From Sinorhizobium sp. 8-89 (GTDB lineage: Bacteria > Pseudomonadota > Alphaproteobacteria > Rhizobiales > Rhizobiaceae), in contig NZ_JASKLR010000004.1 in the NCBI RefSeq assembly GCF_030124325.1, positions 149,483 through 213,482 of the forward strand: a stretch of DNA of 64,000 bases, read 5' to 3'. The notes below the pieces were generated by a model. That model was not told where the DNA came from and did not search any database. It worked only from the letters and a program-made list of their open reading frames with translations. Within the stretch, counting starts at the first letter, position 1. Each line of letters begins with the position of its first letter. Positions 43,690 to 53,024 of this stretch are shown in pieces. The position numbers and the translations under genes are program-made.

Positions 43690-44174
43690 CAATTCTGGCT
43701 TTCCTGCGTGCCGGGTGTATCGGAAAGCTGAACCATCCAGCTGCCCTGCCGCCCCGTGTCATATTCCTTGAATCCCATCCGCTGGAAGCCGCGTGCGAAG
43801 CAGTCCTGCACGCCGGTGATCTTGAACTCGTTCTCGGCGACGCACATGTTGACGTCGCCGGTCCAGCGGCCGCCGCGCACCGCATCTTCCGCGTAGAGGT
43901 AGTAGTATCTGGATTGCAGCTCACCCTCGATCAGGGTCGCGCAGGTCGTCGCCGGCACCTGCCACCAGCCTTCCGTCACCCAGCCTTCCTTGGCGCGGTA
44001 ACCGATCGCCACGCCAACCAAGGTTTGCGTGCCGTTGCAGACACGAAAATCGGCACGAGCCTCGTCGGCGAAGATAAACGAACCAGAGACTGCCAATAAA
44101 AACAGGAAGGTGGCCCAGAACGTTCCCAGGGCCGGTTTCGCTTCGGAAAAAGGATGTCTAGACACGGCTTCCAA
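43689..44174 (-). CDS. DUF1036 secreted protein
   Basis: 161 aa. A hydrophobic N-terminus (about residues 16-36, GTFWATFLFLLAVSGSFIF) precedes the DUF1036 domain: FRVCNGTQTLVGVAIGYRAKEGWVTEGWWQVP, CATLIEG and LYAEDAVRGGRW, with several conserved Cys that may form disulfides in the periplasm. Its function is unknown. The start is a TTG at 44174 with GGAG 6 nt upstream. Its TGA overlaps the pykA ATG. Confidence 0.8.
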   Translation of the reverse strand: MEAVSRHPFSEAKPALGTFWATFLFLLAVSGSFIFADEARADFRVCNGTQTLVGVAIGYRAKEGWVTEGWWQVPATTCATLIEGELQSRYYYLYAEDAVRGGRWTGDVNMCVAENEFKITGVQDCFARGFQRMGFKEYDTGRQGSWMVQLSDTPGTQESQN

Positions 44175-44357
44175 CGGAACTCCGTTTTGATTTGCGTGGC
44201 ACTTTCTTGCGACGACCAGCCCCGAAAGTCAACGCAACCCTAATCGATTATAATTGGCATTCTGGTGACAGAAGGTGGAAGAGTTTCGCCTTTTTCTTGC
44301 GAATAGCGGTTGCGCATGCGATCACGAGCCGGCGTTGGCAGATCGAGCAGGAGCGGC

Positions 44358-45152
44358 ATGCAGCACTATTCCCCTTACGAGATCATTGAAGGCAATCCGG
44401 CGAATGGTCTCGTTCTTCTGGCCGACCACGCCATGAATCGCCTTCCACCGGAATACGGAAGGCTAGGACTTCCGGAAAGCGCCTTCGCCCGTCACATCGC
44501 CTATGACATCGGCGTCGACCCGCTTATCAGGGAATTGGCCGCCGCACTCGATGCGCCGGCCGTGCTCGGTTGCTTCTCGCGGCTGCTGATCGATCCGAAC
44601 CGCGGCGAGGACGACCCGACGCTGATCATGAAGATCTCCGACGGCGCGATCATCCCCGGCAATCATCCGATCACCGACGAGGAATGGGAGAACAGGCTAA
44701 ACCGCTTCCATCGCCCTTACCACCGCGCCGTGTCGCAGACCATCGCGCGCGCCGCCGCGGCGGGGGGACGGGCGCCGCTGGTGATCTCGCTTCATTCCTT
44801 CACGCCGACCTGGAAGGGTATCGCCCGCCCGTGGCATGCCGCGGTGCTCTGGGACAACGACCCGCGCGCGGTGTTTCCGCTGATAGAGCGGCTTGAAGCA
44901 ACGGGCGATATCGTCGTCGGCAACAATGATCCCTATGATGGGGCATTGCGCGGCGATACCATGTACCGGCATTGCATGACGCCGGGCATCGCCCACGCTC
45001 TGATCGAGATCCGCCAGGACCTGATCGCCGACGCGACCGGCGTCGCCGCCTGGGCTCGGCGCCTCGTCCCCGTCCTGGCGGAACTCAACGGCTTGCCGAT
45101 GCTGCATGACTATCAGCGGCACCCCTCGCGCACGGGTGCCTATGACGGCTGA
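44358..45152 (+). CDS. N-formylglutamate amidohydrolase family protein
   Basis: 264 aa. It matches the FGase family (HutG-like/PF05013): ENP-like EGNPANGLVLLADHAMNRLP, GVDPLIRELAAALDAPAVLG, SRLLIDPNRGEDDPTLI, LISLHSFTPTW-type metal region (VISLHSFTPTWKG) and VGNNDPYDG. It should be a zinc hydrolase cleaving N-formyl or related amides. There are no hut genes nearby, so histidine degradation is not implied; the true substrate is unknown. AGGAG precedes the ATG at 44358; the 16 codons upstream are not conserved. Confidence 0.82.
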   Translation: MQHYSPYEIIEGNPANGLVLLADHAMNRLPPEYGRLGLPESAFARHIAYDIGVDPLIRELAAALDAPAVLGCFSRLLIDPNRGEDDPTLIMKISDGAIIPGNHPITDEEWENRLNRFHRPYHRAVSQTIARAAAAGGRAPLVISLHSFTPTWKGIARPWHAAVLWDNDPRAVFPLIERLEATGDIVVGNNDPYDGALRGDTMYRHCMTPGIAHALIEIRQDLIADATGVAAWARRLVPVLAELNGLPMLHDYQRHPSRTGAYDG

Positions 45153-45170
45153 CCACTAGATCGCAGCCGA

Positions 45171-45248
45171 GTTAAGGATAAAACATGCACCAATTCAAAG
45201 TGCTACAGCGTCCTTTACGCGTCTGAAAAGACGCACGGGCACTGTCAG
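45171..45248. repeat. Partial RIME-like repeat, family A
   Basis: GTTAAGGATAAAACATGCAC (right half of module 1), CAATTCAAAGTGCTACAGCG linker, and a module 2 with short arms (ACGCGTCTGAAAAGACGC). It ends 10 nt before the DUF1244 gene. Confidence 0.75.
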
Positions 45249-45257
45249 AGGAGACCC

Positions 45258-45566
45258 ATGATGACGGAACTCAGCCAGGATCAGCAAACCGCATTCGAAG
45301 CCGCGGCCTTCCGGCGGCTGGTGGCGCATCTGCGCGAACGCAGCGACGTTCAGAACATTGATCTCATGAATCTCGCCGGCTTCTGCCGCAACTGCCTGTC
45401 CAACTGGTACCGGGAAGCGGCTGAAGCCTCCGGCATAGAGATGAGCAAGGAGGAATCGCGCGAGGTCATCTACGGCATGCCTTATGAAGAGTGGCGCGCG
45501 CAGCATCAAACGGACGCATCCGCTGAGCAAAAGCTCGCCTTCGAGCGCAACCGCCCAAAGGAATAA
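45258..45566 (+). CDS. DUF1244 family protein
   Basis: 102 aa. [27 protein letters not shown] and [13 protein letters not shown] are the DUF1244 signature, with a conserved FCRNC Cys pair that could bind metal. Its function is unknown; it is cytoplasmic and widespread in alphaproteobacteria. GAGGAGA lies before the tandem ATGs. Confidence 0.85.
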   Translation: MMTELSQDQQTAFEAAAFRRLVAHLRERSDVQNIDLMNLAGFCRNCLSNWYREAAEASGIEMSKEESREVIYGMPYEEWRAQHQTDASAEQKLAFERNRPKE

Positions 45567-45742
45567 GCTTCACCATAGTTCCACTTGGGCTGGCGACGCG
45601 GTGGAGGCGGAAAACGCGTCGTATTTTCCGGGATCGTGCTCTGGGAAATCGCGCCGCTGTTGCGCAATCGCCCTTGACCTCGGCTGCGGTTCGCGGCAGG
45701 TCACAGCACCCAGGAAATCATTCCCCACATAAGGAGAAGATC

Positions 45743-46009
45743 ATGTCGGATGCTCACGGCGTCGCACGCGACCAGCTTCGCGCTTTCATCGAACGGATCG
45801 AACGGCTGGAAGAGGAAAAGAAGACCATCGCCGACGACATCAAGGATGTCTATGGCGAGGCAAAGTCGATGGGCTTCGACACCAAGATCCTGCGCAAGGT
45901 CATTTCCATCCGTAAGCAGGACCATGACGAGCGCATGGAACAGGAAGCGATCCTCGACACTTATCTGCAGGCGCTGGGCATGGTTCCCGCAGCCGAAGAC
46001 GCAGCATAA
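45743..46009 (+). CDS. gapR: DUF2312 (GapR-like) protein
   Basis: 88 aa. [51 protein letters not shown] is the core of DUF2312, the family of Caulobacter GapR, a nucleoid-associated protein that binds overtwisted DNA ahead of polymerases and helps chromosome replication. AAGGAG lies just before the ATG at 45743. The symbol gapR rests on family resemblance; Sinorhizobium may have more than one member. A strong terminator follows. Confidence 0.75.
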   Translation: MSDAHGVARDQLRAFIERIERLEEEKKTIADDIKDVYGEAKSMGFDTKILRKVISIRKQDHDERMEQEAILDTYLQALGMVPAAEDAA

Positions 46010-46030
46010 GTACGCCGCCGCATTCCAACA

Positions 46031-46063
46031 AAATGCCCGCCGGTGCGTCCGGCGGGCATTTTT
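46031..46063 (+). terminator. Terminator after the GapR-like gene
   Basis: AAATGCCCGCCGG and CCGGCGGGCATTT arms around a short loop, followed by T. It can also serve the minus-strand DUF882 gene, whose stop is at 46083. Confidence 0.85.
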
Positions 46064-46082
46064 GTTCCGGGAAGGGTAGCGA

Positions 46083-47927
46083 TCAGTTGGTGCTGAACTT
46101 TTTCACTTCCATGAAATTCACTGCACTGCCGCTGAAGCGCGCCGTATCGACCGCGCGGACGCCACTCGTAAAGCCCGCAGCATAGACTGTCGTCGGGGCC
46201 GCCCGAAGCGACTTGCTGACGAAACGCGGTGCCTTGACGGGTTTCGACAGGTTAGCGACGCGACCGGTCGAAAGCGCCCATTCCGAAATGATCTTCTGCG
46301 TCAGCTTGGGCTCGGTGCGGACGGACGAACGGGTCGCAGCTTCCGCATCCCGCTTCTTCGGCCGATTGCCCTTCGCCGGTGCCTCCGCCTGCGTGCCGAA
46401 GGCGCTGTCAAAAACCGACGCCTTCGAGCTCGCGCTGGACTGCGGCGCATAGGCGGCCAGTTCAATCGGTTGTGCGATTTGTTCGGGTTCTGCTGTCGGC
46501 GCTGCGAGTGCCACCCGCGTTGCCGCCTCAGCAGCGACGTCGCTCGGCGCCTCGGCGGACGCTACAACGGCATGATCGGCGACAGCCGGGACGGCAACCT
46601 CGACTCCGGCAACGGCCGCAAGCGCAGCTTCTCCGGCCGGACGCATCGCGGGCACCGGCACGAAAGCGAGCGCCTGAGCTTCGGTGTCGCCGATCGCCGC
46701 GTCGGCAGACGCCACAAGCGTTTCGTTGGCAACCAGCGAATTCATATCGCGACGATCAAGCATCTGAGGAACCGGCACCTTCAGCGTGCTGAGATCCGCA
46801 TATTCCGGCGGCACGGCCGGCGTCTGCTGCATGGCCGCAGCCATCGCCTCCTGGGCAGTGTTCTTCTCGGGGGCGACAAGCGCAACCGCGACGCCGCCGT
46901 TGGCCGGCGTATCCTTGAACGCCGGGCGCACGGCCGGAACCGGCGCATTGATGTTCTGCTGTTCTTCCGTTGTCGAGCCGGCGACCGATCCCGCGACGCC
47001 CGGAAGCGCTTCCTGCGCAGCCGGCGCGGATGCGGCCGGTGCCTCGCCGTCGTCCGCAGCGCCGGCGGCGATTGCCGCTGGTTCTTCATCCTCGTCGCCG
47101 CCACCGCCGAAGAGCATGGCGAAGAGATTGCCGCTGCGCTTGCCGCTGACGTCACCCGGTCCCTTGGCGCCGCCGCCGGCAACTTCGATGGCCGAGGCCC
47201 CGACGCGCCGCTTGTAATCGGCAACGGCCTGCTGGTAGCCCGGCAGCGGCTTGCCGTCGGAAGGCACGTGCATGGTCTTGCCGTCCGGGAAGAGGCGCGC
47301 GAGCTCGTTGCGGGTCATGCGCGGCCAGGCGCGTACGCCGCCGACGTCCATGTGGACGAAAGGAGAGCCGGACGTTGGATAATAGCCGACGCCGCCGACC
47401 TGGAACTTCATGCCGATCTCGCGCAGCGTCTTGAGCCGAACGTCTGGGATGTAGAAATCCATTGCCTTGCCGAGCATGTGCTGGCTTTTCTTCGCGACCC
47501 CCTTGGAGCGGGACCGCAGCATGCCGTTGGTGGCCGGGGAGCGATAGGCGGAAACGACGTGGATATAATCGCGTGAACCGCTCTTCTGGTAGACTTCCCA
47601 GATGAGGTCGAGAAGCCTCGGGTCCATCTTGGTCGGTTCATTGCGCCGCCAGTCGCGCAGGAAACGGTTAACCTGCTGCAACCCCTTGGAATCGTAGCGG
47701 CCGTTGCGCTTGAAGGTGATCTGCGCCTTTTCCTTCGTATGGATGAAATAGAGCTTCAAAGTTCGGGTCTGGCCGGCGGCCTCGACCGGAGGTGCCATGC
47801 CCGGCGTGACGAGGGACGCCGCCAAAGCGATTGAGGCAAGAACCTGCGGCGCCTTGCGGGCGATCGCCGAGCAGACTCTGCGCGCTAAGAAGCCGACTGG
47901 CTTCTTCAAACCGAACAAATTTGGCAT
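46083..47927 (-). CDS. DUF882/YcbK-type M15 peptidase-like protein
   Basis: 614 aa. A long basic N-terminus and hydrophobic stretch (residues about 26-50, VLASIALAASLVTPGMAPPVEA) act as a signal. The DUF882 domain spans about 55-235: YIHVVSAYRSPATNG, KSQHMLGKAMDFYIPDV and SPFVHMDVGG contain the SxHxxGxAxD and HxD metal ligands of M15 peptidoglycan hydrolases. The remaining about 350 residues are low-complexity, Ala/Pro/Glu-rich. It probably cleaves or remodels cell-wall peptides. A perfect 17-bp palindrome lies in its promoter region. Confidence 0.8.
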   Translation of the reverse strand: MPNLFGLKKPVGFLARRVCSAIARKAPQVLASIALAASLVTPGMAPPVEAAGQTRTLKLYFIHTKEKAQITFKRNGRYDSKGLQQVNRFLRDWRRNEPTKMDPRLLDLIWEVYQKSGSRDYIHVVSAYRSPATNGMLRSRSKGVAKKSQHMLGKAMDFYIPDVRLKTLREIGMKFQVGGVGYYPTSGSPFVHMDVGGVRAWPRMTRNELARLFPDGKTMHVPSDGKPLPGYQQAVADYKRRVGASAIEVAGGGAKGPGDVSGKRSGNLFAMLFGGGGDEDEEPAAIAAGAADDGEAPAASAPAAQEALPGVAGSVAGSTTEEQQNINAPVPAVRPAFKDTPANGGVAVALVAPEKNTAQEAMAAAMQQTPAVPPEYADLSTLKVPVPQMLDRRDMNSLVANETLVASADAAIGDTEAQALAFVPVPAMRPAGEAALAAVAGVEVAVPAVADHAVVASAEAPSDVAAEAATRVALAAPTAEPEQIAQPIELAAYAPQSSASSKASVFDSAFGTQAEAPAKGNRPKKRDAEAATRSSVRTEPKLTQKIISEWALSTGRVANLSKPVKAPRFVSKSLRAAPTTVYAAGFTSGVRAVDTARFSGSAVNFMEVKKFSTN

Positions 47928-48031
47928 TCAATCCCCGTCCGACGGACAACCGTGCTTTGTTGTCTCAGATGACTGTCAAATAAGGTGACAGCATGGCAAA
48001 TATGCCACAGTCGTCACCGCCCCTTATAATA

Positions 48032-48048
48032 TAGTGAACAGTTCACTA
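48032..48048 (-). promoter_or_regulatory. Perfect 17-bp palindromic operator in a promoter
   Basis: TAGTGAACAGTTCACTA is a perfect inverted repeat around one central base. On the minus strand it lies between a possible -35 (TTGTTA) and -10 (TTATAA), 17 nt apart, about 100 nt upstream of the DUF882 start. A repressor there would block transcription. The form fits TetR-type operators, but no TetR gene is in this window. Confidence 0.6.
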
Positions 48049-48107
48049 ACAAGGTCTAAACGGCGGTGCCCCAATTGCACGGCTAATGAGTTGTGAATGC
48101 GTCGAAT

Positions 48108-49652
48108 TTATGCGGCTTCGCGCAGCGGATTATCGGGATCTATGCCGTAATCCTTGAGCTTTCGGTAGAGCGTCGAGCGCCCTATTCCGAGTTTTCGCGC
48201 CACTTGACTCATTTGCCCGCGGTAGAACTTCAACGCAAAACGAATCAGTTCTTCCTCGACTTCGGCGAGTTTCCGCACGTCCCCACCTTCATCGATGCTG
48301 GCAATGGCGTTCTCCAGGCGGTTGTCCGGCGCATGCTCTCGGGACGTTGATTGTTCCGCGACCTTCAAATCGGCATGAGCGTTAGGAGCATATCCGGCAA
48401 GCGTCGGAGCGCGCTCCGGCCCGGCCTCGCCCCAGGAGAAACCCGAACGATCGGCGACGACATAGCCGGGAATCTGGGTCGCGATCTGCGGAAAGTCCTT
48501 CACCGTGAGTTCGTTGCCGTCTGCGAGCACCACCGCGCGGAAAATCGCGTTCTCCAGTTGGCGGATATTGCCCGGCCAGTCGTAGGCTGTCAGCAGCGCC
48601 ATCGCGCCGCTCGACACCGTCAGCGGTGCATTGAGCCGCTGCTCGGCGGCAAAGCGCTCGACGAAGGCGCGCACCAGCACCGGAATATCTTCCTTGCGCC
48701 GGCGCAGCGCCGGAATGGTGATCGGGAAGACGTTGAGCCGATAATAGAGATCTTCCCGGAACCGGCCTTCGCGTACCTCGTTGATGAGGTCCTTGTTGGT
48801 TGCAGAGATCAGCCGCACGTTTACCTTCTGCGGATGACGCGCGCCAACGGTCTCGATCTCGCCCTGCTGGACGGCCCGAAGCAGCTTGACCTGAACGTCG
48901 AGCGGCAGATCACCGATTTCGTCGAGGAAGAGCGTTCCGCCATGCGCATCGACGAATTTGCCGGTGTGTTTTTCGGTTGCACCGGTGAAGGCGCCCTTCT
49001 CGTGACCGAAGAGGATGCTTTCGACCAAGTTGTGCGGGATCGCACCGCAATTGACGGTGACGAACGGCTTGCCGGCCCGGTCGCTTGCCGACTGGATCGC
49101 GCGCGCCACCATCTCCTTGCCGACACCGGATTCGCCTTCAAGCACGATCGGGATATTGGACTGCGCGGCGCGACGGGCGAGATCGATGACCCGGATCATC
49201 GCCGGGCTCGCCGAGACGATGTCGTCGAAGCCGACCGAGCCACCGCGCGACCGACGCGACGTTTTCACCTTGCCATCGCGATGCGCCATCTTCAGCGCGT
49301 TGCCGATCGCGACCGCGAGCCGCTCCGGCGATACTGGCTTGACCAGGAAGTCGAAAGCCCCGGCCTGCATGGCCTGGACAACCGTTTCGATGCCGCCCTG
49401 TCCGGTCTGGACGATCACCGGTATATCGACGCCGCGATCGGCAAGCGCTTCGAGAAAACCGTGGCCGTTCATCTCGGGCATCAGGAGGTCGAGCAGGATG
49501 ACGTTGATGATGCCGCCCTTGCGCACCAGCAGTTCGAGGCCGCTGCGGCCGTTGTCGGCGAGATGCGCGACGTGCCCCAACCGTTCGATCATGTTCGTCA
49601 GCAACCGGCGCTGGACCGGATCGTCATCGATGACAAGAATATGTGATGTCAC
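48108..49652 (-). CDS. Orphan sigma-54-dependent response regulator
   Basis: 514 aa. Receiver domain (ILVIDDDPVQRRLL, phospho-Asp in VILLDLLMPEMNG, about residue 56), AAA+ domain with Walker A GESGVGKE, the sigma-54 contact loop GAFTGA, and Walker B GGTLFLDEIGDLP, then a Fis-type HTH at the C-terminus (MSQVARKLGIGRSTLYRKLKDYG). All features of an active NtrC-family activator are present. No histidine kinase gene is next to it. The target promoters are unknown. It lies 180 nt upstream of the DUF882 gene on the same strand. Confidence 0.93.
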   Translation of the reverse strand: MTSHILVIDDDPVQRRLLTNMIERLGHVAHLADNGRSGLELLVRKGGIINVILLDLLMPEMNGHGFLEALADRGVDIPVIVQTGQGGIETVVQAMQAGAFDFLVKPVSPERLAVAIGNALKMAHRDGKVKTSRRSRGGSVGFDDIVSASPAMIRVIDLARRAAQSNIPIVLEGESGVGKEMVARAIQSASDRAGKPFVTVNCGAIPHNLVESILFGHEKGAFTGATEKHTGKFVDAHGGTLFLDEIGDLPLDVQVKLLRAVQQGEIETVGARHPQKVNVRLISATNKDLINEVREGRFREDLYYRLNVFPITIPALRRRKEDIPVLVRAFVERFAAEQRLNAPLTVSSGAMALLTAYDWPGNIRQLENAIFRAVVLADGNELTVKDFPQIATQIPGYVVADRSGFSWGEAGPERAPTLAGYAPNAHADLKVAEQSTSREHAPDNRLENAIASIDEGGDVRKLAEVEEELIRFALKFYRGQMSQVARKLGIGRSTLYRKLKDYGIDPDNPLREAA

Positions 49653-49838
49653 GAAAGCCTCCTGCTTAGGACACGCGGTACTCTTTGGCCAACCTCATGT
49701 GCCAAATCATGCCAGCCATTCGTGCCATAAAGGGCTGAACATCATGTTTTGAGAAAAGCTTGCATTTTATCCATTGGCGGCGATAGCAATGAGGCCCATA
49801 TGGCTTGTTGCCCCAGCCACAACGCGAGAAATCCGAAG

Positions 49839-51710
49839 ATGTCGCTATCCGCTCGAAACCTTGCCGCTTCCGCCACTCAATCCGCGCTTCGCGCGACGGC
49901 CGGACAGGCGCATGGCGTTGCCGCCGACCTCGGCGATCTGCCGTCCTGGCGCCTTGAAGATCTTTACGTGTCTTCCACGGCGGAAGAGTTCCGCTCCGAC
50001 TTGGCGAAGGCGGACGCCGACGCGATCGCGTTCGAGAAGAAATGGAAGGGCAAGCTTACCGAGGCGGCCGGCAAGACCGGTGACGAGGGTATCGGCGCGG
50101 CCGTGAAGGAGTTCGAAGCGCTTGAGGACCTGATGGGGCGGATCGCCTCCTTTGCCGGACTGACCTACTTCTCCGACACGTCAAAGCCTGCCAACGGCAA
50201 GCTTTACGGTGACGTCCAGTCGAAGCTTACCGACATGTCGGCTCATCTCCTGTTCTTCTCGCTGGAACTCAATCGCATCGAGGACGAGATCATCGATGCG
50301 GCTCTCGCGAAGGACAGCCTCGCAGCACACTACAAGCCGTGGATTCTCGACCTGCGCAAGGACAAGCCCTATCAGCTCGACGACAAGTTGGAGCAGCTTT
50401 TCCTCGAGAAATCGATGACCGGTGCGACCGCCTTCAACCGCCTGTTCGACGAGACGGTCGCGGCGCTCACCTTCAACGTCGACGGCGAGGCGTTGCCACT
50501 CGAGGTTGCGCTGAACCTTCTGCAGGACCCCTCGCCCGAGACCCGCAAGAAGGCGGCGATGGCGCTCGCCGAAACCTTCAAGGCGAACATCCGCACCTTC
50601 ACGCTGATCACCAACACGCTCGCCAAGGACAAGGAGATCTCCGACCGCTGGCGCGGCTTCGAGGATATCGCCGACAGCCGCCACCTCGCCAACCGCGTCG
50701 AACGGGAGGTCGTGGACGCGCTGGCCGCCGCGGTGAAGGCAGCTTATCCGCGCCTTTCGCACCGCTACTACGCCATGAAGGCGAAGTGGCTCGGCATGGA
50801 GCAGATGGAATTCTGGGACCGGAACGCGCCGCTGCCGGAAACGCCGAACGCGCTGATCTCGTGGAACGACGCCAAGGACACGGTGCTTTCCGCCTATCAC
50901 GCCTTCGCTCCGGAAATGGCCACGATCGCCCGGCGTTTCTTCGATGACCGCTGGATCGACGCGCCGGTGCGGCCCGGCAAGACGCCCGGCGCCTTCGCCC
51001 ATCCGACGGTTCCGTCCGTCCACCCTTATGTGCTCGTCAATTACATGGGCAAGCCGCGCGACGTGATGACGCTCGCCCATGAACTCGGGCACGGCGTGCA
51101 TCAGGTACTCGCCGGCGGACAGGGCGCGCTGATGGCTTCGACACCGCTGACGCTTGCCGAAACCGCCTCCGTCTTCGGCGAGATGCTGACCTTCCGGGCG
51201 CTCCTCGACCAGACCAAGGACAAGCGTGAGCGCAAGGCGATGCTCGCCCAGAAGGTGGAGGACATGATCAACACGGTCGTGCGCCAGATCGCCTTCTACG
51301 AATTCGAGCGTAAGGTCCACACCGCCCGCAAGGACGGCGAGCTTACTGCGGACGACCTCGGCGAAATGTGGCTTTCGATCCAGACGGAAAGCCTTGGGTC
51401 TGCGATCCGGATATCCGAGGGCTATGAAACCTACTGGGCCTATATCCCCCACTTCATCCATTCGCCCTTCTACGTCTATGCCTATGCCTTCGGCGATTGC
51501 CTCGTGAATTCCCTCTACGCCGTTTATCGAAAGGCCGAGAAAGGCTTCCAGGAGAAGTATTTCGAGCTCTTGAAAGCGGGCGGAACCAAGCATCACTCCG
51601 AACTGCTGGCGCCCTTCGGGCTCGACGCGACAGATCCGTCGTTCTGGGCGCAGGGATTGTCGATGATTGAGGGGCTGATCGACGAGTTGGAGGCGCTTGA
51701 TAAGGCCTGA
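49839..51710 (+). CDS. pepF: Oligoendopeptidase F, M3 family
   Basis: 623 aa. The zinc motif is in MTLAHELGHGVHQ (HELGH), with a downstream Glu in TLAETASVFGEML. The N-terminal part (LPSWRLEDLYVSSTAEEF) is the PepF lead-in. It is a cytoplasmic peptidase for 6-20 residue peptides. I use ATG 49839 (MSLSARNLAASATQ); another ATG at 49800 with GAGG nearby is possible and would add 13 residues. Its stop is followed at once by a family A repeat. Confidence 0.93.
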   Translation: MSLSARNLAASATQSALRATAGQAHGVAADLGDLPSWRLEDLYVSSTAEEFRSDLAKADADAIAFEKKWKGKLTEAAGKTGDEGIGAAVKEFEALEDLMGRIASFAGLTYFSDTSKPANGKLYGDVQSKLTDMSAHLLFFSLELNRIEDEIIDAALAKDSLAAHYKPWILDLRKDKPYQLDDKLEQLFLEKSMTGATAFNRLFDETVAALTFNVDGEALPLEVALNLLQDPSPETRKKAAMALAETFKANIRTFTLITNTLAKDKEISDRWRGFEDIADSRHLANRVEREVVDALAAAVKAAYPRLSHRYYAMKAKWLGMEQMEFWDRNAPLPETPNALISWNDAKDTVLSAYHAFAPEMATIARRFFDDRWIDAPVRPGKTPGAFAHPTVPSVHPYVLVNYMGKPRDVMTLAHELGHGVHQVLAGGQGALMASTPLTLAETASVFGEMLTFRALLDQTKDKRERKAMLAQKVEDMINTVVRQIAFYEFERKVHTARKDGELTADDLGEMWLSIQTESLGSAIRISEGYETYWAYIPHFIHSPFYVYAYAFGDCLVNSLYAVYRKAEKGFQEKYFELLKAGGTKHHSELLAPFGLDATDPSFWAQGLSMIEGLIDELEALDKA

Positions 51711-51715
51711 GCCGT

Positions 51716-51819
51716 TACAGCGCCGTGCGTCTTTTCAGACGCACAAAGGTCGCTGTAGCACTTTGAATCGCTGCATGTTTTATCCTTAAATCGAATAGGA
51801 TTTCAGGAAACATGCAGTA
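51716..51819. repeat. RIME-like mosaic repeat, family A (inverted)
   Basis: Module 2 (TTACAGCGCCGTGCGTCTTT...CGCTGTAG), linker CACTTTGAATCGCTG, module 1 (CATGTTTTATCCTTAAATCG...AAACATGCAG). It fills the gap between pepF and pabB. Confidence 0.8.
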
Positions 51820-51839
51820 GGCCTTGCTCCAACGGCCGG

Positions 51840-53024
51840 ATGTTGAACGGACGACGACCAGCTTCGATGATCGAAAATGCGCCCCATGTCCTTTTCCGGG
51901 ACGACAGCGAGAACCGGACCACGGTTTTCGCCGAACCCTCGCGCGTGGTCACGGCGCGGACGCGAAGTGAATTCTGGCGCGGCCTTGCGGAAATCGAAAG
52001 CGCCCACCGCGCCGGAAAGTGGCTCGCCGGCTATATGGCCTATGAGGCCGGCCACCTCTTCGAAGAAAAGCTCGAGCCCTTTGCCGAGGAGAACCGGGAA
52101 ACACCGCTGATGTCCTTCGGCGTCTTCGACGCGCCCGCGGAAGGTCACCCTCTTGCCGAACCGCAGCGACGGACGGAAAACGAACCCTTTCTTTCCGAGC
52201 CTCGCGCCGGCTGGAACTTTCCCGATTACCGCGCGCGGTTCGAACGCCTGCATCGGCACCTTCGCCAAGGGGACTGCTATCAGGCGAACCTGACGATGCC
52301 GATACGTGCGAGATGGTCGGGCGACCCGCGCGCGGCCTTCTGGTCGCTGATCGAGCGCCAGCCGGTGAAATACGGAGCGCTGGTGGTGCTCGACGGCCCG
52401 GTTCTCCTTTCGCGCTCACCGGAATTGTTCTTCCGCGTCGACGCCGACGGTTGGATCGAAACGCATCCGATGAAGGGCACGGCCCCGCGCGGCGCGACGG
52501 CCGAGGAGGACGCTGCGATCATTGCCGGGATGCGGGCGGACGAAAAGACCCAGGCCGAAAACCGGATGATCGTCGACCTTCTGCGCAACGACATCTCCCG
52601 CGTCACCACGGTCGGAACATTGGATGTCCCGAAACTCTTCGACATCGAGACCTATCCGACCGTTCATCAGATGGTGAGCCACGTCAGGGCCAAACTTCGG
52701 CCCGATACCGGTATCGCCGATATTTTTGCGGCTCTCTTTCCCTGCGGCTCCATCACCGGCGCACCGAAGATCCGGGCGATGGAAATCCTCCATGAATTGG
52801 AATCCGGGCCGCGCGACGCCTATTGTGGCGCTATCGGTTTCATCGCGCCGAACGGCGTCATGCGATTCAATGTGGCAATCCGAACGATTTCGCTGTTTCC
52901 CGACGGCCGGGCAGTCTTCAATGTCGGGGGTGGCATCGTCTTCGATTCGAAGGCCGAGGCGGAATATGACGAATGCCTCCTGAAGGCGCGCTTCGCCATC
53001 GGCGACGCCGAGATCGCGCGATGA
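51840..53024 (+). CDS. pabB: Aminodeoxychorismate synthase component I
   Basis: 394 aa, shorter than the full PabB/TrpE type, but the chorismate-binding core is complete: DCYQANLTMPI, LLSRSPELFF, ETHPMKGTAPRG, ENRMIVDLLRNDISRV, FPCGSITGAPKIRAMEIL and CGAIGF, with the metal Glu residues near the end. It makes 4-amino-4-deoxychorismate for folate. The PabA glutaminase must come from elsewhere. It starts about 20 nt after a mosaic repeat. ATG 51867 is a possible alternative. pabC overlaps its stop (ATGA). Confidence 0.92.
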   Translation: MLNGRRPASMIENAPHVLFRDDSENRTTVFAEPSRVVTARTRSEFWRGLAEIESAHRAGKWLAGYMAYEAGHLFEEKLEPFAEENRETPLMSFGVFDAPAEGHPLAEPQRRTENEPFLSEPRAGWNFPDYRARFERLHRHLRQGDCYQANLTMPIRARWSGDPRAAFWSLIERQPVKYGALVVLDGPVLLSRSPELFFRVDADGWIETHPMKGTAPRGATAEEDAAIIAGMRADEKTQAENRMIVDLLRNDISRVTTVGTLDVPKLFDIETYPTVHQMVSHVRAKLRPDTGIADIFAALFPCGSITGAPKIRAMEILHELESGPRDAYCGAIGFIAPNGVMRFNVAIRTISLFPDGRAVFNVGGGIVFDSKAEAEYDECLLKARFAIGDAEIAR

